This document shows, piece after piece, positions 44,260-53,461 of a stretch of 64,000 bases of DNA. A program made the position numbers and the translations under genes. Source of the DNA: Streptomyces aquilus (lineage in GTDB: Bacteria; Actinomycetota; Actinomycetes; Streptomycetales; Streptomycetaceae); contig NZ_CP034463.1 of assembly GCF_003955715.1 (NCBI RefSeq), forward strand, positions 5,580,001-5,644,000, written 5' to 3'. Every line of letters begins with the position of its first letter. The first letter of the stretch is position 1. Under the pieces are notes generated by a model, which made no database searches, was not told where the DNA came from, and was given only the letters and a program-made list of their open reading frames with translations.

Positions 44260-45594
44260 TCACCACCCCGTACGCAGCAGGTGATTGAGGAGCAACGCCA
44301 GCAACGCCTGCGCCAGCAGCCACCCCCGCGGCCGGGTCAGGAACGCGCACGCGGGGAGCAGCCACACCGCGAACGGCAGCCAGATACGCTCCGTCTCCGC
44401 CTTGCTCATGCCGGACAGGTCGGCGACCAAGAGGGCCAGCAGCGCGGCGGCCACCAGCAGCGCGAGGCGCCTCGCGTCGGAGCGGTCGCCGCGCTCCCGG
44501 CGTAGCAGCACCGCGCCCGTGCGGCGCAGACCCGCCGCCGTCGCCAGGCCGGTGATCAGGACCGTGCAGGCCAGGTTCGCCCACACCCAGTAGCCGTACG
44601 GGCGGATGCCGCCCGCGCCCTGGTTGTAGCGGGTCACCAGTAGGCGGTACGCCTCCCACCAGTCGAACCCGGCGAGCGTGAACACGGTCGGGACGACGGC
44701 CAGTCCGGCGAGCAGCGGTACCAGGAGGACGGGGCGCGGGCGGGCCAGGACGAGGACCGCCGCCGCGATCAGGGCGACGAGTGTGAGGCCGTAGGAGAGG
44801 TAGCAGGTCAGGCCGAAGAGCAGGCCGGACGCTCCCGCGCACCACAGTGACCCCCGCGTGACCGCCAGCGCCAGCAGCGCCACCGCCCAAGCCGCGACCG
44901 CGGCGAAGTACGCGTCCGCCGACGTGCCCATCCACACCGCCGCCGGGGCCAGGACCAGGAAGGGGGCCGCCCGGCGGGCGAGGGTCTCGTCGGCCAGGGC
45001 GCGGATCGTGACGAGTACGGCCACGCACGCCGTCGCGCCGACCACGATGCACCACACCCCGGCCCAGCCGCCGCCCCGCAGCCCGACGCGGTCGAGGAGG
45101 ACGAAGGTGAGGGTCGCGGCGGGCGGGTGGCCGGCGATGTGCGCGGGCCAGTGGTCGGGGGAGCCGAGCAGGATGTGGTCGGTGAAGGTGCGCAGGGTGC
45201 CGTGGATGTCGTCGAAGCGGTCGATGACCTGGAGGTATTCGTAGCGGGTGGTCAGGCGGCGGGCGATGCCGCGGTGCCAGCCGTCGATGAGGGCGAGGGA
45301 GAAGATCCATGCCGTGGCCGTGCCCCAGGCCGCCGGCAGCAGGGCCCGCCAGGGGAGACGGGCGGCGAGGGCGGGGCCGTAGACGATGGTCGCGGCGGCG
45401 ACGAGGACGGCCGCCGGGGTGCCGGGCCCGAGGTGCGGGTCCCAGTTGGCCAGGAGCGGGGGCCAGGACACGAAGAGCGTGTGGCGGGTGTCCTGGATGT
45501 GGCGGCCGACCAGGACGGCGGCCGTCACCAGCAGGGCCGCGGCACCGGCGGCGTACAGATCTCGGCGGAGGGCGCGGGAAGGCGAGCGGGTCAC
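44260..45594 (-). CDS. Multi-spanning membrane protein, GT-C glycosyltransferase-like
   Basis: The 444-residue protein has about 11-12 membrane helices. A hydrophilic loop after the first helices (RLTTRYEYLQVIDRFDDIHGTLRTFTDHILLGSPDHWPAHIAGHPPAA) is the kind of extracytoplasmic loop that carries acidic catalytic residues in GT-C mannosyltransferases. A TAGCGT box lies seven bases before the GTG, so the mRNA is probably leaderless. It is divergent from the molybdoenzyme gene and near two other glycosyl-transfer genes, so a role in cell-surface glycoconjugates fits. Substrate unknown. Confidence 0.7.
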   Translation of the reverse strand: MTRSPSRALRRDLYAAGAAALLVTAAVLVGRHIQDTRHTLFVSWPPLLANWDPHLGPGTPAAVLVAAATIVYGPALAARLPWRALLPAAWGTATAWIFSLALIDGWHRGIARRLTTRYEYLQVIDRFDDIHGTLRTFTDHILLGSPDHWPAHIAGHPPAATLTFVLLDRVGLRGGGWAGVWCIVVGATACVAVLVTIRALADETLARRAAPFLVLAPAAVWMGTSADAYFAAVAAWAVALLALAVTRGSLWCAGASGLLFGLTCYLSYGLTLVALIAAAVLVLARPRPVLLVPLLAGLAVVPTVFTLAGFDWWEAYRLLVTRYNQGAGGIRPYGYWVWANLACTVLITGLATAAGLRRTGAVLLRRERGDRSDARRLALLVAAALLALLVADLSGMSKAETERIWLPFAVWLLPACAFLTRPRGWLLAQALLALLLNHLLRTGW

Positions 45595-45708
45595 GCCGGA
45601 GACGCTAGGCCGGGTGGCGGCCCGTGACCCGTCTCCCGGGCCGGACGTCAGCGTTTCGTCATGGGTCGCGCACCCTTTCTTGGGGTGGTCCGGGCCTACG
45701 GTCGCCCC

Positions 45709-46974
45709 ATGCGAGACGATCCACGGCTTCCTTCCACCCCCGGTTTCTGGCGCAGCCCGCTGCGCGGTCCCTGGTTCACCTCGGTGCTGGGACTCGTCCT
45801 GCTCGTCGGCATCACCGTGCTGTTCGTGACGGGACTGGTCTCGTACGCCGCCTACAACCCGGACCTGTCGCCGGTGAACGACAAGACCCCGGACAAGGGC
45901 CTGCTCGGCTTCTACCTCTTCGCCTGGCCGACCCACCCGCACTGGCTGTACCGGCTCAACCAGGGCGTCCACGTCACGCTCGGGATCACGCTCATCCCGG
46001 TGCTGCTGGCCAAGCTGTGGTCGGTGGTGCCGAGGCTGTTCACGCTGCCCCCGGCCCGCTCGCTCGCCCACGCGCTGGAGCGGATCTCGCTGCTCCTCCT
46101 GGTCGGCGGCGGCCTGTTCGAGTTCGTCACGGGCGTCCTCAACGTCCAGCTCGACTACGTCTTCCCCGGCTCCTTCTACCCCCTGCACTTCTACGGCGCC
46201 TGGGTCTTCTTCGCCGCCTTCGTCGCGCACGCCTGCCTCAAACTCCCGGCGGCGCTCAGGGCCTTGAGACACCTGCGGGAGGAGCCCGGCGGCGGACACC
46301 TGCGAGATGAGCCCGGCAGCGACCTCGTCTCGCCGCGTCCCGCCGCCCCGACCGTCTCCCGCCGGGGCGCGCTGTGGTTCGTCGGAGGCGGCTCCCTGCT
46401 GCTCTTCGTCACGACCGTCGGCCAGAGCCTCGGCGGCCCCCTGCGCCGCACCGCGCTCCTCGCCCCGCACGGCGGCCGCGACCCCGGCAGCGGCCCGAAC
46501 GGCTTCCAGATCAACAAGACGGCCGCCTACGCCGGGATCTCCGCGAGCGAGACCAGCGCGGAGGCGTGGCGCCTCGTCGTGACCGGCCGCACCGGCACCG
46601 TCCGGCTGAGCCGCACCGACCTGCTCCAACTCCCGCTGCACAGCTCCGCGTTGCCCATCGCCTGCGTGGAGGGCTGGTCGACCTCGGACCAGTGGTGGCG
46701 CGGGGTGCGGCTGCGCGACCTCGCGGCCCTGGTCGGCTATGACCGTGACGATCCGCCGGACGTGTTCGTGGAGTCCCTCCAGCGCCACGGCGCCTTCCGT
46801 CGCGCCGCCCTGCGCGCCAACCAGGTCGCCGACCCGCGTTCCCTCCTCGCCCTCTTCGTCAACGGCGAGGAACTGTCCCCCGACCACGGCCACCCGGCAC
46901 GCGTCATCGTGCCCGCGGCACCCGGTGTGCTGAACACCAAGTGGGTGGCCCGGCTGACGTTCGGAGACCTGTGA
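45709..46974 (+). CDS. Membrane-bound molybdopterin oxidoreductase (MsrP/YedY-like) with cytochrome-b-like domain
   Basis: The 421-residue protein has four N-terminal membrane helices with conserved histidines (HPHWLYRLNQGVHVTLG, PLHFYGAWVFFAAFVAHA), like a haem-binding di-haem segment. After a twin-Arg-free linker, an extracytoplasmic sulfite-oxidase-type molybdenum domain follows, with the Mo-ligating Cys in SALPIACVEGWSTSDQWWRGV. TACGGT lies six bases before the ATG at 45709, indicating a leaderless start. A longer frame begins at 45661. It shares one base with the next gene (TGATG). Confidence 0.85.
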   Translation: MRDDPRLPSTPGFWRSPLRGPWFTSVLGLVLLVGITVLFVTGLVSYAAYNPDLSPVNDKTPDKGLLGFYLFAWPTHPHWLYRLNQGVHVTLGITLIPVLLAKLWSVVPRLFTLPPARSLAHALERISLLLLVGGGLFEFVTGVLNVQLDYVFPGSFYPLHFYGAWVFFAAFVAHACLKLPAALRALRHLREEPGGGHLRDEPGSDLVSPRPAAPTVSRRGALWFVGGGSLLLFVTTVGQSLGGPLRRTALLAPHGGRDPGSGPNGFQINKTAAYAGISASETSAEAWRLVVTGRTGTVRLSRTDLLQLPLHSSALPIACVEGWSTSDQWWRGVRLRDLAALVGYDRDDPPDVFVESLQRHGAFRRAALRANQVADPRSLLALFVNGEELSPDHGHPARVIVPAAPGVLNTKWVARLTFGDL

Positions 46975-47441
46975 TGCGCAAGGTGGTTGTCGGCAGCCCG
47001 CTCCACATCCTGCTGCTCGGCTGCTCGTTCGCCCTCGCCGCCTACGCGGGGGTACGGCTGCTCGCCGACGACTGGTTCGGGGTGGCGCTGTGGCTGGTGG
47101 GCGCGGCCCTGCTGCACGACCTCGTGCTGCTGCCGGTGTACGCGGTCGCGGACCGGGTGGTCGTACGGGGCCTGGGAGCGGCCGGGCGCCGGGAGTGGGC
47201 GATGTACGTCCGTGTACCGGCCGCCCTGTCCGGGCTGCTCCTGCTCGTCTGGTTCCCGCTGATCAGCGGCATGGTGGACCGGCGCTACCGGTCCGCGACG
47301 GGGCTCTCCCCGGACGGCTTCCTCGCGCGCTGGCTGCTGATCACCGCGGTCCTGTTCGGCGGGTCGGCGCTGTTGCTGGCGGTGCGGGTGCGGGTGCGGG
47401 TGCGCAGGGCGACGAAACTGCGTCCGCCGGCCGACCACTGA
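46974..47441 (+). CDS. Small integral membrane protein coupled to the molybdoenzyme
   Basis: The 155-residue protein has about four membrane helices (LHILLLGCSFALAAYAGV, VALWLVGAALLHDLVLLPVYAVA, VPAALSGLLLLVWFPLI, WLLITAVLFGGSALLLAV). The start overlaps the oxidoreductase stop by TGATG, so it may be its membrane partner. Its C-terminus is encoded by a GGTGCG tandem repeat (VRVRVRVR) and overlaps the convergent methyltransferase gene by 157 bp. Confidence 0.8.
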   Translation: MRKVVVGSPLHILLLGCSFALAAYAGVRLLADDWFGVALWLVGAALLHDLVLLPVYAVADRVVVRGLGAAGRREWAMYVRVPAALSGLLLLVWFPLISGMVDRRYRSATGLSPDGFLARWLLITAVLFGGSALLLAVRVRVRVRRATKLRPPADH

Positions 47442-48028
47442 CGTTCCCGCTCCCAGCCGCGTGCGTAGCGCAGCAACGCCGGGGTGCCCAGGCGCGCCCA
47501 GGGGAAGGGGGCGCCGGAAGTGGTGCGGGCGTCGGTGAGGTGGACGTGGACGCGTTCGTCGACGTCCACCGGTGCCGTTTCGGCGATCAACAGGCCTTGG
47601 GGCTTGAGGAGTTGGGCCACCCGGTCGAGCAGGGCGCTGGGGTCGCCGCCGATGCCCACGTTGCCGTCCATGAGGAGCACCGTGTCCCAGCGGGCCTCGC
47701 CGGGGAGGGGGTCGAAGACCGAGCGGTGCAGGGCCTGACCGCCCAGGCGGATGGTGTGGGCCACGGCGGCCTCGCTGACGTCGATGCCGAGTGCTGCGCG
47801 GGCTTGTGCGGCGAGTTCGGCGACGAGGCGGCCCGGGCCGCAGCCGACGTCCAGGACGGTGCCTTCGCAGTGGTCCAGGACCTGGCGGTCCACCTCGTCG
47901 GCGCGGGCGCACCAGCGTTCCACTTCCAGGGGCAGGAGCCAGCCGTCCGTGCGGCGGAGGAAGAGGGGGCCTTGGCCGGTGCGGAGGGCTTTTGCGTAGG
48001 GGTCTGCTGTGGCCCAGGCTGTGGTCAT
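47285..48028 (-). CDS. Class I SAM-dependent methyltransferase
   Basis: The 247-residue protein has the SAM motif VLDVGCGPGRLVAELAAQ (about residues 58-75), followed by LGIDVSEAAVAHT and WDTVLLMDGNVGIGGDP. The family normally ends soon after SFVALR. Here the frame continues through a GGTGCG repeat (RTRTRTRT) and another 35 residues inside the convergent gene. The ATG overlaps the stop of the DUF2064 gene (ATGA). It lies in a minus-strand operon with two nucleotide-sugar-type glycosyltransferase genes. Confidence 0.85.
   Translation of the reverse strand: MTTAWATADPYAKALRTGQGPLFLRRTDGWLLPLEVERWCARADEVDRQVLDHCEGTVLDVGCGPGRLVAELAAQARAALGIDVSEAAVAHTIRLGGQALHRSVFDPLPGEARWDTVLLMDGNVGIGGDPSALLDRVAQLLKPQGLLIAETAPVDVDERVHVHLTDARTTSGAPFPWARLGTPALLRYARGWERERQWSAGGRSFVALRTRTRTRTASNSADPPNRTAVISSQRARKPSGESPVADR
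47381..47404. repeat. Four tandem GGTGCG units at the overlap of convergent genes
   Basis: GGTGCG repeated four times encodes VRVRVRVR on one strand and RTRTRTRT on the other. It lies near the expected end of the methyltransferase, where slippage could have displaced its stop codon. Confidence 0.75.
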
Positions 48029-48684
48029 CGTTTGGCCGCGGGCCGGTGGGGGCTGGTAGCGCAGTTCCCCGCGCCCCTAAAAGCCTTGTACCTGGCGAGT
48101 GTTGAAGCGAACCGTCCGCCAGGGACCAAAGCCGCCACCACCCCCGCATCCTCAGCCGTATCCACATCCCGCAGCCTCGGCAGCTCCCGTACCCGCAACC
48201 CCGCCGCCACCAGCCGCTCCCGCTGCACCGCCCCCGTCACCGGCGTCGACATCGGCACCCCCAGGAGCAGCCTCGGATCGGGGGCCGCCAATCCCAGTGC
48301 CCAGAAACCCCCGTCCTCCGCCGGACCGAAATAGGCGTCGCAATCCGCGAAGTCCACCGTCAGCAGTTCCGGCGTCACCTGTGGGGTGTCCATGCCGATC
48401 AGCAGGGCCGGGCCCGTGCAGTGGGCGAAGGCGGCCGCCAGCCGTTCGTCCAGGCCGCCCGCGCACTGGCGTACGACCTCGAAGCCGGGCGGCAGCCAGG
48501 GGCCGGGCTCGCCGGCGAGGACCAGGACCCTGCGGTCGGCCGGGGTCGCCGCCACGGTGTCCAGGGTGTCCGCGAGGGACGCCTCCGCGAGGGCGGCCGC
48601 CTCCTCGGGGGTGAACGGTGGGGTCAGCCGGGTCTTCACCCGGCCCGGCACCGGTTCCTTGGCGATGACGAGCAGCGTGGTCAC
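48025..48684 (-). CDS. DUF2064 / TIGR04282-type glycosyltransferase-like protein
   Basis: The 219-residue protein begins MTTLLVIAKEPVPGRVKTRLTPPFTPEEAAALAEA, the family's phosphate-binding start. IGMDTPQVTPELL and GPAEDGGFWALGL follow. The family is GT-A-like and often lies beside a GT2 enzyme, as here. Its C-terminal 17 or so residues (FRGAGNCATSPHRPAAKR) are translated from the interspersed repeat at 48051-48083, so the ancestral end has been replaced. ATGA overlaps join it to both neighbours. Confidence 0.85.
   Translation of the reverse strand: MTTLLVIAKEPVPGRVKTRLTPPFTPEEAAALAEASLADTLDTVAATPADRRVLVLAGEPGPWLPPGFEVVRQCAGGLDERLAAAFAHCTGPALLIGMDTPQVTPELLTVDFADCDAYFGPAEDGGFWALGLAAPDPRLLLGVPMSTPVTGAVQRERLVAAGLRVRELPRLRDVDTAEDAGVVAALVPGGRFASTLARYKAFRGAGNCATSPHRPAAKR
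48051..48083. repeat. Streptomyces interspersed repeat inside the 3' end of the DUF2064 gene
   Basis: GGCTGGTAGCGCAGTTCCCC and the following GCGCCCCTAAAAG match the common intergenic element also found at 32296. Here it is within coding sequence. Confidence 0.75.
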
Positions 48685-49373
48685 CGTACGGCCCTCCCCG
48701 CGGTCGGAGCCTCGCCGAGCACGCGGCTCATGTCGCGTACCGCCTGCCAGGTGCCGCGCCAGGTGCCCGTCACCTTCGAGGCGCCGGTGCGCGGCAGGTA
48801 GGGCACGTCGTGCTCGGTGATCCGCCAGCCGGCGTCGGCCGCGCGGACGACCATCTGGAGGGGGTAGCCGCTGCGCCGGTCCGTGAGGTCGAGGGCGAGC
48901 AGCTGCTCGCGGCGGGCGGCGCGCAGGGGGCCGAGGTCGTGCAGGCGCAGGCCGGTGCGGCGGCGCAGCATGCGGGCGAGGGCGAGGTTGCCGGCGCGGG
49001 CGTGGGCGGGCCAGGCGCCGCGGGCCTGGGGGCGGCGCCGGCCGAGGACCAAGTCGGCCTCCTTCTCCTGGACTTCGCGGACGAAGGGGATGAGGAGCCC
49101 GGGGTCGAGGGAGGCGTCGCAGTCGCAGAAGCAGACCACCTCGGCGGTGGCGGCGGTCAGGCCGGCGTGGCAGGCGGCGCCGAAGCCGCGGCGCGGCTCG
49201 TGCACGACGGTCGCGCCGAGACTGCGGGCGAGGTCGGCGGAACCGTCGGTGGAACCGTTGTCGACGACGAGGGCGCGCCAGCCCGCCGGAATCCGGCTCA
49301 GCACCCAGGGCAGGGCCTCGGCCTCGTCCAGGCAGGGCAGCACCACGTCGACGTCGGAAAATGTCGTCGTCAC
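48681..49373 (-). CDS. GT2 family glycosyltransferase (polyprenyl-phosphate-sugar synthase-like)
   Basis: The 230-residue protein has the GT-A fold: DVDVVLPCLDEAEALPWVL, ALVVDNGSTDGSADLA, GFGAACHAGLTAATAEVVCFCDCDASLDPGLL (DxD-type), and LGRRRPQARG. It lacks C-terminal membrane helices. The GTG start has TAGGGT six bases upstream, suggesting leaderless initiation. It is the first gene of the operon with DUF2064 and the methyltransferase. It likely transfers a sugar to a lipid or glycan carrier. Confidence 0.85.
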   Translation of the reverse strand: MTTTFSDVDVVLPCLDEAEALPWVLSRIPAGWRALVVDNGSTDGSADLARSLGATVVHEPRRGFGAACHAGLTAATAEVVCFCDCDASLDPGLLIPFVREVQEKEADLVLGRRRPQARGAWPAHARAGNLALARMLRRRTGLRLHDLGPLRAARREQLLALDLTDRRSGYPLQMVVRAADAGWRITEHDVPYLPRTGASKVTGTWRGTWQAVRDMSRVLGEAPTAGRAVR

Positions 49374-49495
49374 GGTTTCACCCTACGAACGCGAATCGGT
49401 CATACCGGACTCCTGCTCCTTACGAAACGCGGACGTCGGCGGCCAGGCCCCGCTCGAGTACGGCATCGGAGGGTGCCCGGTGCCAGGCTGGAGGT

Positions 49496-50214
<719 letters not shown>

Positions 50215-50218
<4 letters not shown>

Positions 50219-51330
50219 ACGACACCCTCCTCATCGCCCTGTACGCCTTCCTCGGCGCCGCGGGCACCGGGCTGGCCGGCGCCGTCGTGCTGCGGGTGGT
50301 CCGGCACCGCTCGCTGACCGTGTCCATGGCGGTGGTGGCGGCCGTCGGCGTGGTGGCGATGCTGGCCGGGACCCTCGCCGTCGCCTGGGCGATGTTCCTG
50401 TCCCCGCACGACCTGACCGTGGTCACGACGGTCGTGGCGATGGCGGCCGTGGTCTCCCTCGCCACCGCGTTCCTGCTGGGCCGCTGGGTCGTCGCCCGCA
50501 GCCGTGAACTCGCGGTCGCGGCCCGCTCCTTCGGGGACGGCGGCAGCTTCGCCGCACCCTCCGTCCCGGCGACGGCCGAACTGGAGTCGCTGAGCCGCGA
50601 ATTGGCCGCCACCAGCGCTCGCCTGGCCGAATCCCGGGAGCGTGAACGGGCGTTGGAGACCTCCCGGCGTGAACTGGTCGCCTGGATCTCGCACGACCTG
50701 CGCACCCCGCTGGCCGGACTGCGCGCGATGTCGGAGGCGCTGGAGGACGGCGTCGCCGCCGACCCCGGCCGCTACCTCCGCCAGATCCGCACCGAGGTCG
50801 AACGCCTCAACGACATGGTCGGCGACCTCTTCGAGCTCTCCCGCATCCACGCGGGCACGCTGCCGCTGTCGTACGCCCGGATCTCCCTCTACGACCTGGT
50901 CGGCGACGCCCTCGCGGGCGCCGACCCGCTGGCCCGGGAGCTGGGCGTACGGCTGGTGGGCGACCGCATCGAGCCGGTGCCGGTGGAGGTGGACGGCAAG
51001 GAGATGAGCCGGGTCCTCGGAAACCTCCTGGTCAACGCCATCCGCCGGACCCCGGCCGACGGCACGGTCGCGGTGGCCGCCGAGCGCGCCGCCGACGGGG
51101 CCGTGGTCCTGTCGGTCACGGACGGCTGCGGCGGAATCCCCGAGGAGGACCTGCCCCGCGTCTTCGACACCGGCTGGCGCGGCAGCCACGCCCGCACCCC
51201 TCCGGCGGGGGCGGGCCTGGGCCTGGCGATCGTCCGGGGGATCGTGGAGGCCCACCAGGGCCGGGCGACGGTACAAAACATTCCCGGCGGCTGCCGTTTC
51301 GAGGTGGTGCTGCCCGTCGCCGCTTCCTGA
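50215..51330 (+). CDS. Sensor histidine kinase
   Basis: The 371-residue protein has about three N-terminal membrane helices (LLIALYAFLGAAGTGLAG, MAVVAAVGVVAMLAGTLAVAWAMF, TVVAMAAVVSLATAFLLG). A HAMP-like linker leads to the dimerisation box AWISHDLRTPLAGLRAM (His near 160), N-box VLGNLLVNAIRRTP, G1 VTDGCGGIPEEDLPRVF and G2 AGAGLGLAIVRGIVEAH. It has almost no extracellular loop, suggesting that it senses the membrane or a partner. GTG start overlaps the response regulator stop. Confidence 0.9.
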
Positions 51331-51358
51331 ACACGGGCAGCACCACCGGTCCTTGGGC

Positions 51359-52366
51359 CTATCCCTGTACGTCCCGCATGCCGGCCCGCGCGAACTCCGC
51401 CATGCCCTCCTCGAAGCCGACCTCGGCCTTCCACCCCAACTCGCCGCGCAGCCGCGCCGAGTCGGCGGTGATGTGCCGTACGTCCCCCAGCCGGTACTCC
51501 CCGGTGACGACCGGCGCGGGCCCGCCGTAGGCGTCGGCGAGCGCGCGGGCCATCTCCCCCACGGTGTGCGGCTCCCCGCTGCCGGTGTTGTAGGAGACGA
51601 GCGTGCCGGGGACCGAACCGGTTTCCAGGGCGGCGAGGTTGGCCGAGGCCACGTCCCGCACATGCACGAAGTCCCGCCGCTGCCGCCCGTCCTCGAACAC
51701 CCGAGGCGCCTCACCGCGGGCGAGCGCGGACCGGAAGAAGGAGGCGACCCCGGCGTACGGCGTATCGCGCGGCATCCCCGGCCCGTACACGTTGTGATAG
51801 CGCAACGCCACCGCCGAACCACCGGTACAACGGGCCCACGCGGCAGCCAGATGCTCCTGCGCGAGCTTCGTGGTGGCGTACACGTTCCGCGGATCTACGG
51901 GCGCGTCCTCACCGACGAGCCCGGGCACGAGGTCGGCCCCGCACACGGGACAGGGCGGCTCGAACCGCCCCGCGTCAAGATCCTCGACGGCCCGCGGCCC
52001 GGGCCGCACCACCCCGTGCCGCACACACTCGTACCGCCCCTCCCCGTACACGACCATCGACCCGGCCAGCACCAGCCGCCGCACCCCCGCCTCCGCCATG
52101 GCGGCGACCAGTACGGCGGTACCGAGGTCGTTGTGGGAGACGTAGTCCGCGGCATCGGCGACCCCGTTGCCGAGCCCCACCATGGCGGCCTGATGACAGA
52201 CGGCGTCGACCCCGCGCAACGCCCGCCGGACGCCTTCGGCGTCCCGCACATCGGCACCCGGATCGTCCCGGACGTCGTACACAACCGCCTCGTGCCCGCG
52301 CGCGCTCAGCGCCGCGACAACCTGGGACCCGATGAACCCGGCACCGCCGGTGACCAGTACACGCAT
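51359..52366 (-). CDS. NAD-dependent nucleotide-sugar epimerase/dehydratase
   Basis: The 335-residue protein begins MRVLVTGGAGFIGSQVVAAL (Rossmann site) and contains the active-site YATTKLAQEHL (YxxxK) and ALRYHNVYGPGM. A CPVCGADLVPG insert with two Cys is unusual and could bind zinc. DFVHVRDVASANLAAL is typical of UDP-glucose-4-epimerase-like enzymes. TAGCGT lies six bases before the ATG, so it is probably leaderless. Its neighbours suggest surface-glycan sugar supply. Confidence 0.85.
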   Translation of the reverse strand: MRVLVTGGAGFIGSQVVAALSARGHEAVVYDVRDDPGADVRDAEGVRRALRGVDAVCHQAAMVGLGNGVADAADYVSHNDLGTAVLVAAMAEAGVRRLVLAGSMVVYGEGRYECVRHGVVRPGPRAVEDLDAGRFEPPCPVCGADLVPGLVGEDAPVDPRNVYATTKLAQEHLAAAWARCTGGSAVALRYHNVYGPGMPRDTPYAGVASFFRSALARGEAPRVFEDGRQRRDFVHVRDVASANLAALETGSVPGTLVSYNTGSGEPHTVGEMARALADAYGGPAPVVTGEYRLGDVRHITADSARLRGELGWKAEVGFEEGMAEFARAGMRDVQG

Positions 52367-52437
52367 ACCGCCACGCTAGGTCCGCACCGGCGCACGGCCA
52401 GGGGAGCGCGCGGGTACGTCATGACTCCGTAAGGGGT

Positions 52438-53202
52438 TCAGCGCACCGGAAAACCGAAGCTGTACCCCTGCTCCTTCAGCCAGGGCAGCACCTGACGCAG
52501 GGCCGCCACGGTCTGGGAGCGGTCGCCGCCGGCGTCGTGGAAGAGGAGGGTCGGGCCGTTGGCGATCTCCTGCTGGACCGTGGTGACGATGGCCGCCGTG
52601 CCGGGGCGTTCGAAGTCCTTGGTGTCCACGTTCCAGCCGAGGGGGCGCATGCCGTGGGAGGCGGCGAGCTTGCGGCTGTACGGGGTGAACGCGCCGCCGG
52701 GGGCGCGGTAGTACATGGGGCGTACGCCGCCGGACGCCTCGGTGATCATGCGTTCGGCGTCGAGGATCTGCTGGGACTGGTAGGCCTGGGACTTCTTGTC
52801 CATGGTGGTGTCGTGCGACACCGAGTGGTCGCACAGCCGGTGCCCGGCCGCCACGACCTTCTTCACCAGGTCGGGGTGGGCCTGCGCCTGCGTCCCCACC
52901 ATGCAGAACGTGGCCTTCACCCCGTACTGCGCGAGCACGTCCAGCACCTGCGGGGTCCACTCCGGGTCGGGCCCGTCGTCGATGGTGATGTTGACGCCGC
53001 GCGGCCCCTTGTCGGAGGCGTGCACGATGGTCACGTCCACGGGCTTCACGGCCGGCTTCGCGGGCGCGCTCGCCTTCGGTGAGGAGCCGACGGCACCGGC
53101 CTGCGCGGTCCACATGGACGCGCCGGTGGCCAGGATCGTCACGCCGAGCGCCGCCCCGACGACCTTGCCGTACCAGCCCCGCCCAGCACCGTGCCGCGCC
53201 AT
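52438..53202 (-). CDS. Secreted polysaccharide deacetylase (NodB domain)
   Basis: The 254-residue protein has a basic N-terminus and a membrane or signal helix (VVGAALGVTILATGASMW), then a Pro/Lys-rich linker. The NodB catalytic domain contains metal-site residues NITIDDGPDPEW, the metal His pair in HSVSHDTTM, RAPGGAFTPYS and LLFHDAGG. It likely deacetylates peptidoglycan or another surface polysaccharide. The ATG at 53202 has GGGGCGG upstream. It is divergent from the SigK-type lipid operon. Confidence 0.85.
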   Translation of the reverse strand: MARHGAGRGWYGKVVGAALGVTILATGASMWTAQAGAVGSSPKASAPAKPAVKPVDVTIVHASDKGPRGVNITIDDGPDPEWTPQVLDVLAQYGVKATFCMVGTQAQAHPDLVKKVVAAGHRLCDHSVSHDTTMDKKSQAYQSQQILDAERMITEASGGVRPMYYRAPGGAFTPYSRKLAASHGMRPLGWNVDTKDFERPGTAAIVTTVQQEIANGPTLLFHDAGGDRSQTVAALRQVLPWLKEQGYSFGFPVR

Positions 53203-53393
53203 GTCCGCCCCATTCCCCCGCAGTTCCCCGCAGTTGCTCGCCCGACCTTCGCATGGCAGGACGGGCAACGGCGGCCCCGGGATCCGTCCGTTACCGATCA
53301 CGGACAATTCCGGGGAGGTTCACGGACAACCGGCAGGGCAGGACAGCACCCGCGCCTGTCCGGAGCGAGGTACCGCGATGACCGCCGGTCGGG

Positions 53394-53422
53394 CCAATCC
53401 ATCCCCCGACCGGCTCCGGATC
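53394..53422 (+). promoter_or_regulatory. SigK-type promoter CCAATCC-N16-CGGATC (site A)
   Basis: -35 CCAATCC (53394-53400), 16-bp spacer, -10 CGGATC (53417-53422), giving a leader of about 33 nt before the ATG at 53462. The same element precedes sigK (62387-62415). Mycobacterial SigK promoters have a comparable CCATCC / CGAATA pattern. Confidence 0.75.
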
Positions 53423-53461
53423 ACAGGTGACAGCCCTGATCACGGCTCGCGGAGGACAGAG

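Noticed and set aside
47381..47404. Possible CRISPR-like or regulatory tandem repeat
   Set aside because: Six-base units without spacers. It is a simple coding microsatellite.
53300..53340. CACGGACAA direct repeats upstream of the deacetylase/lipid operon
   Set aside because: Two short copies about 20 bp apart are not enough to claim an operator. They are noted only as a possible upstream element.
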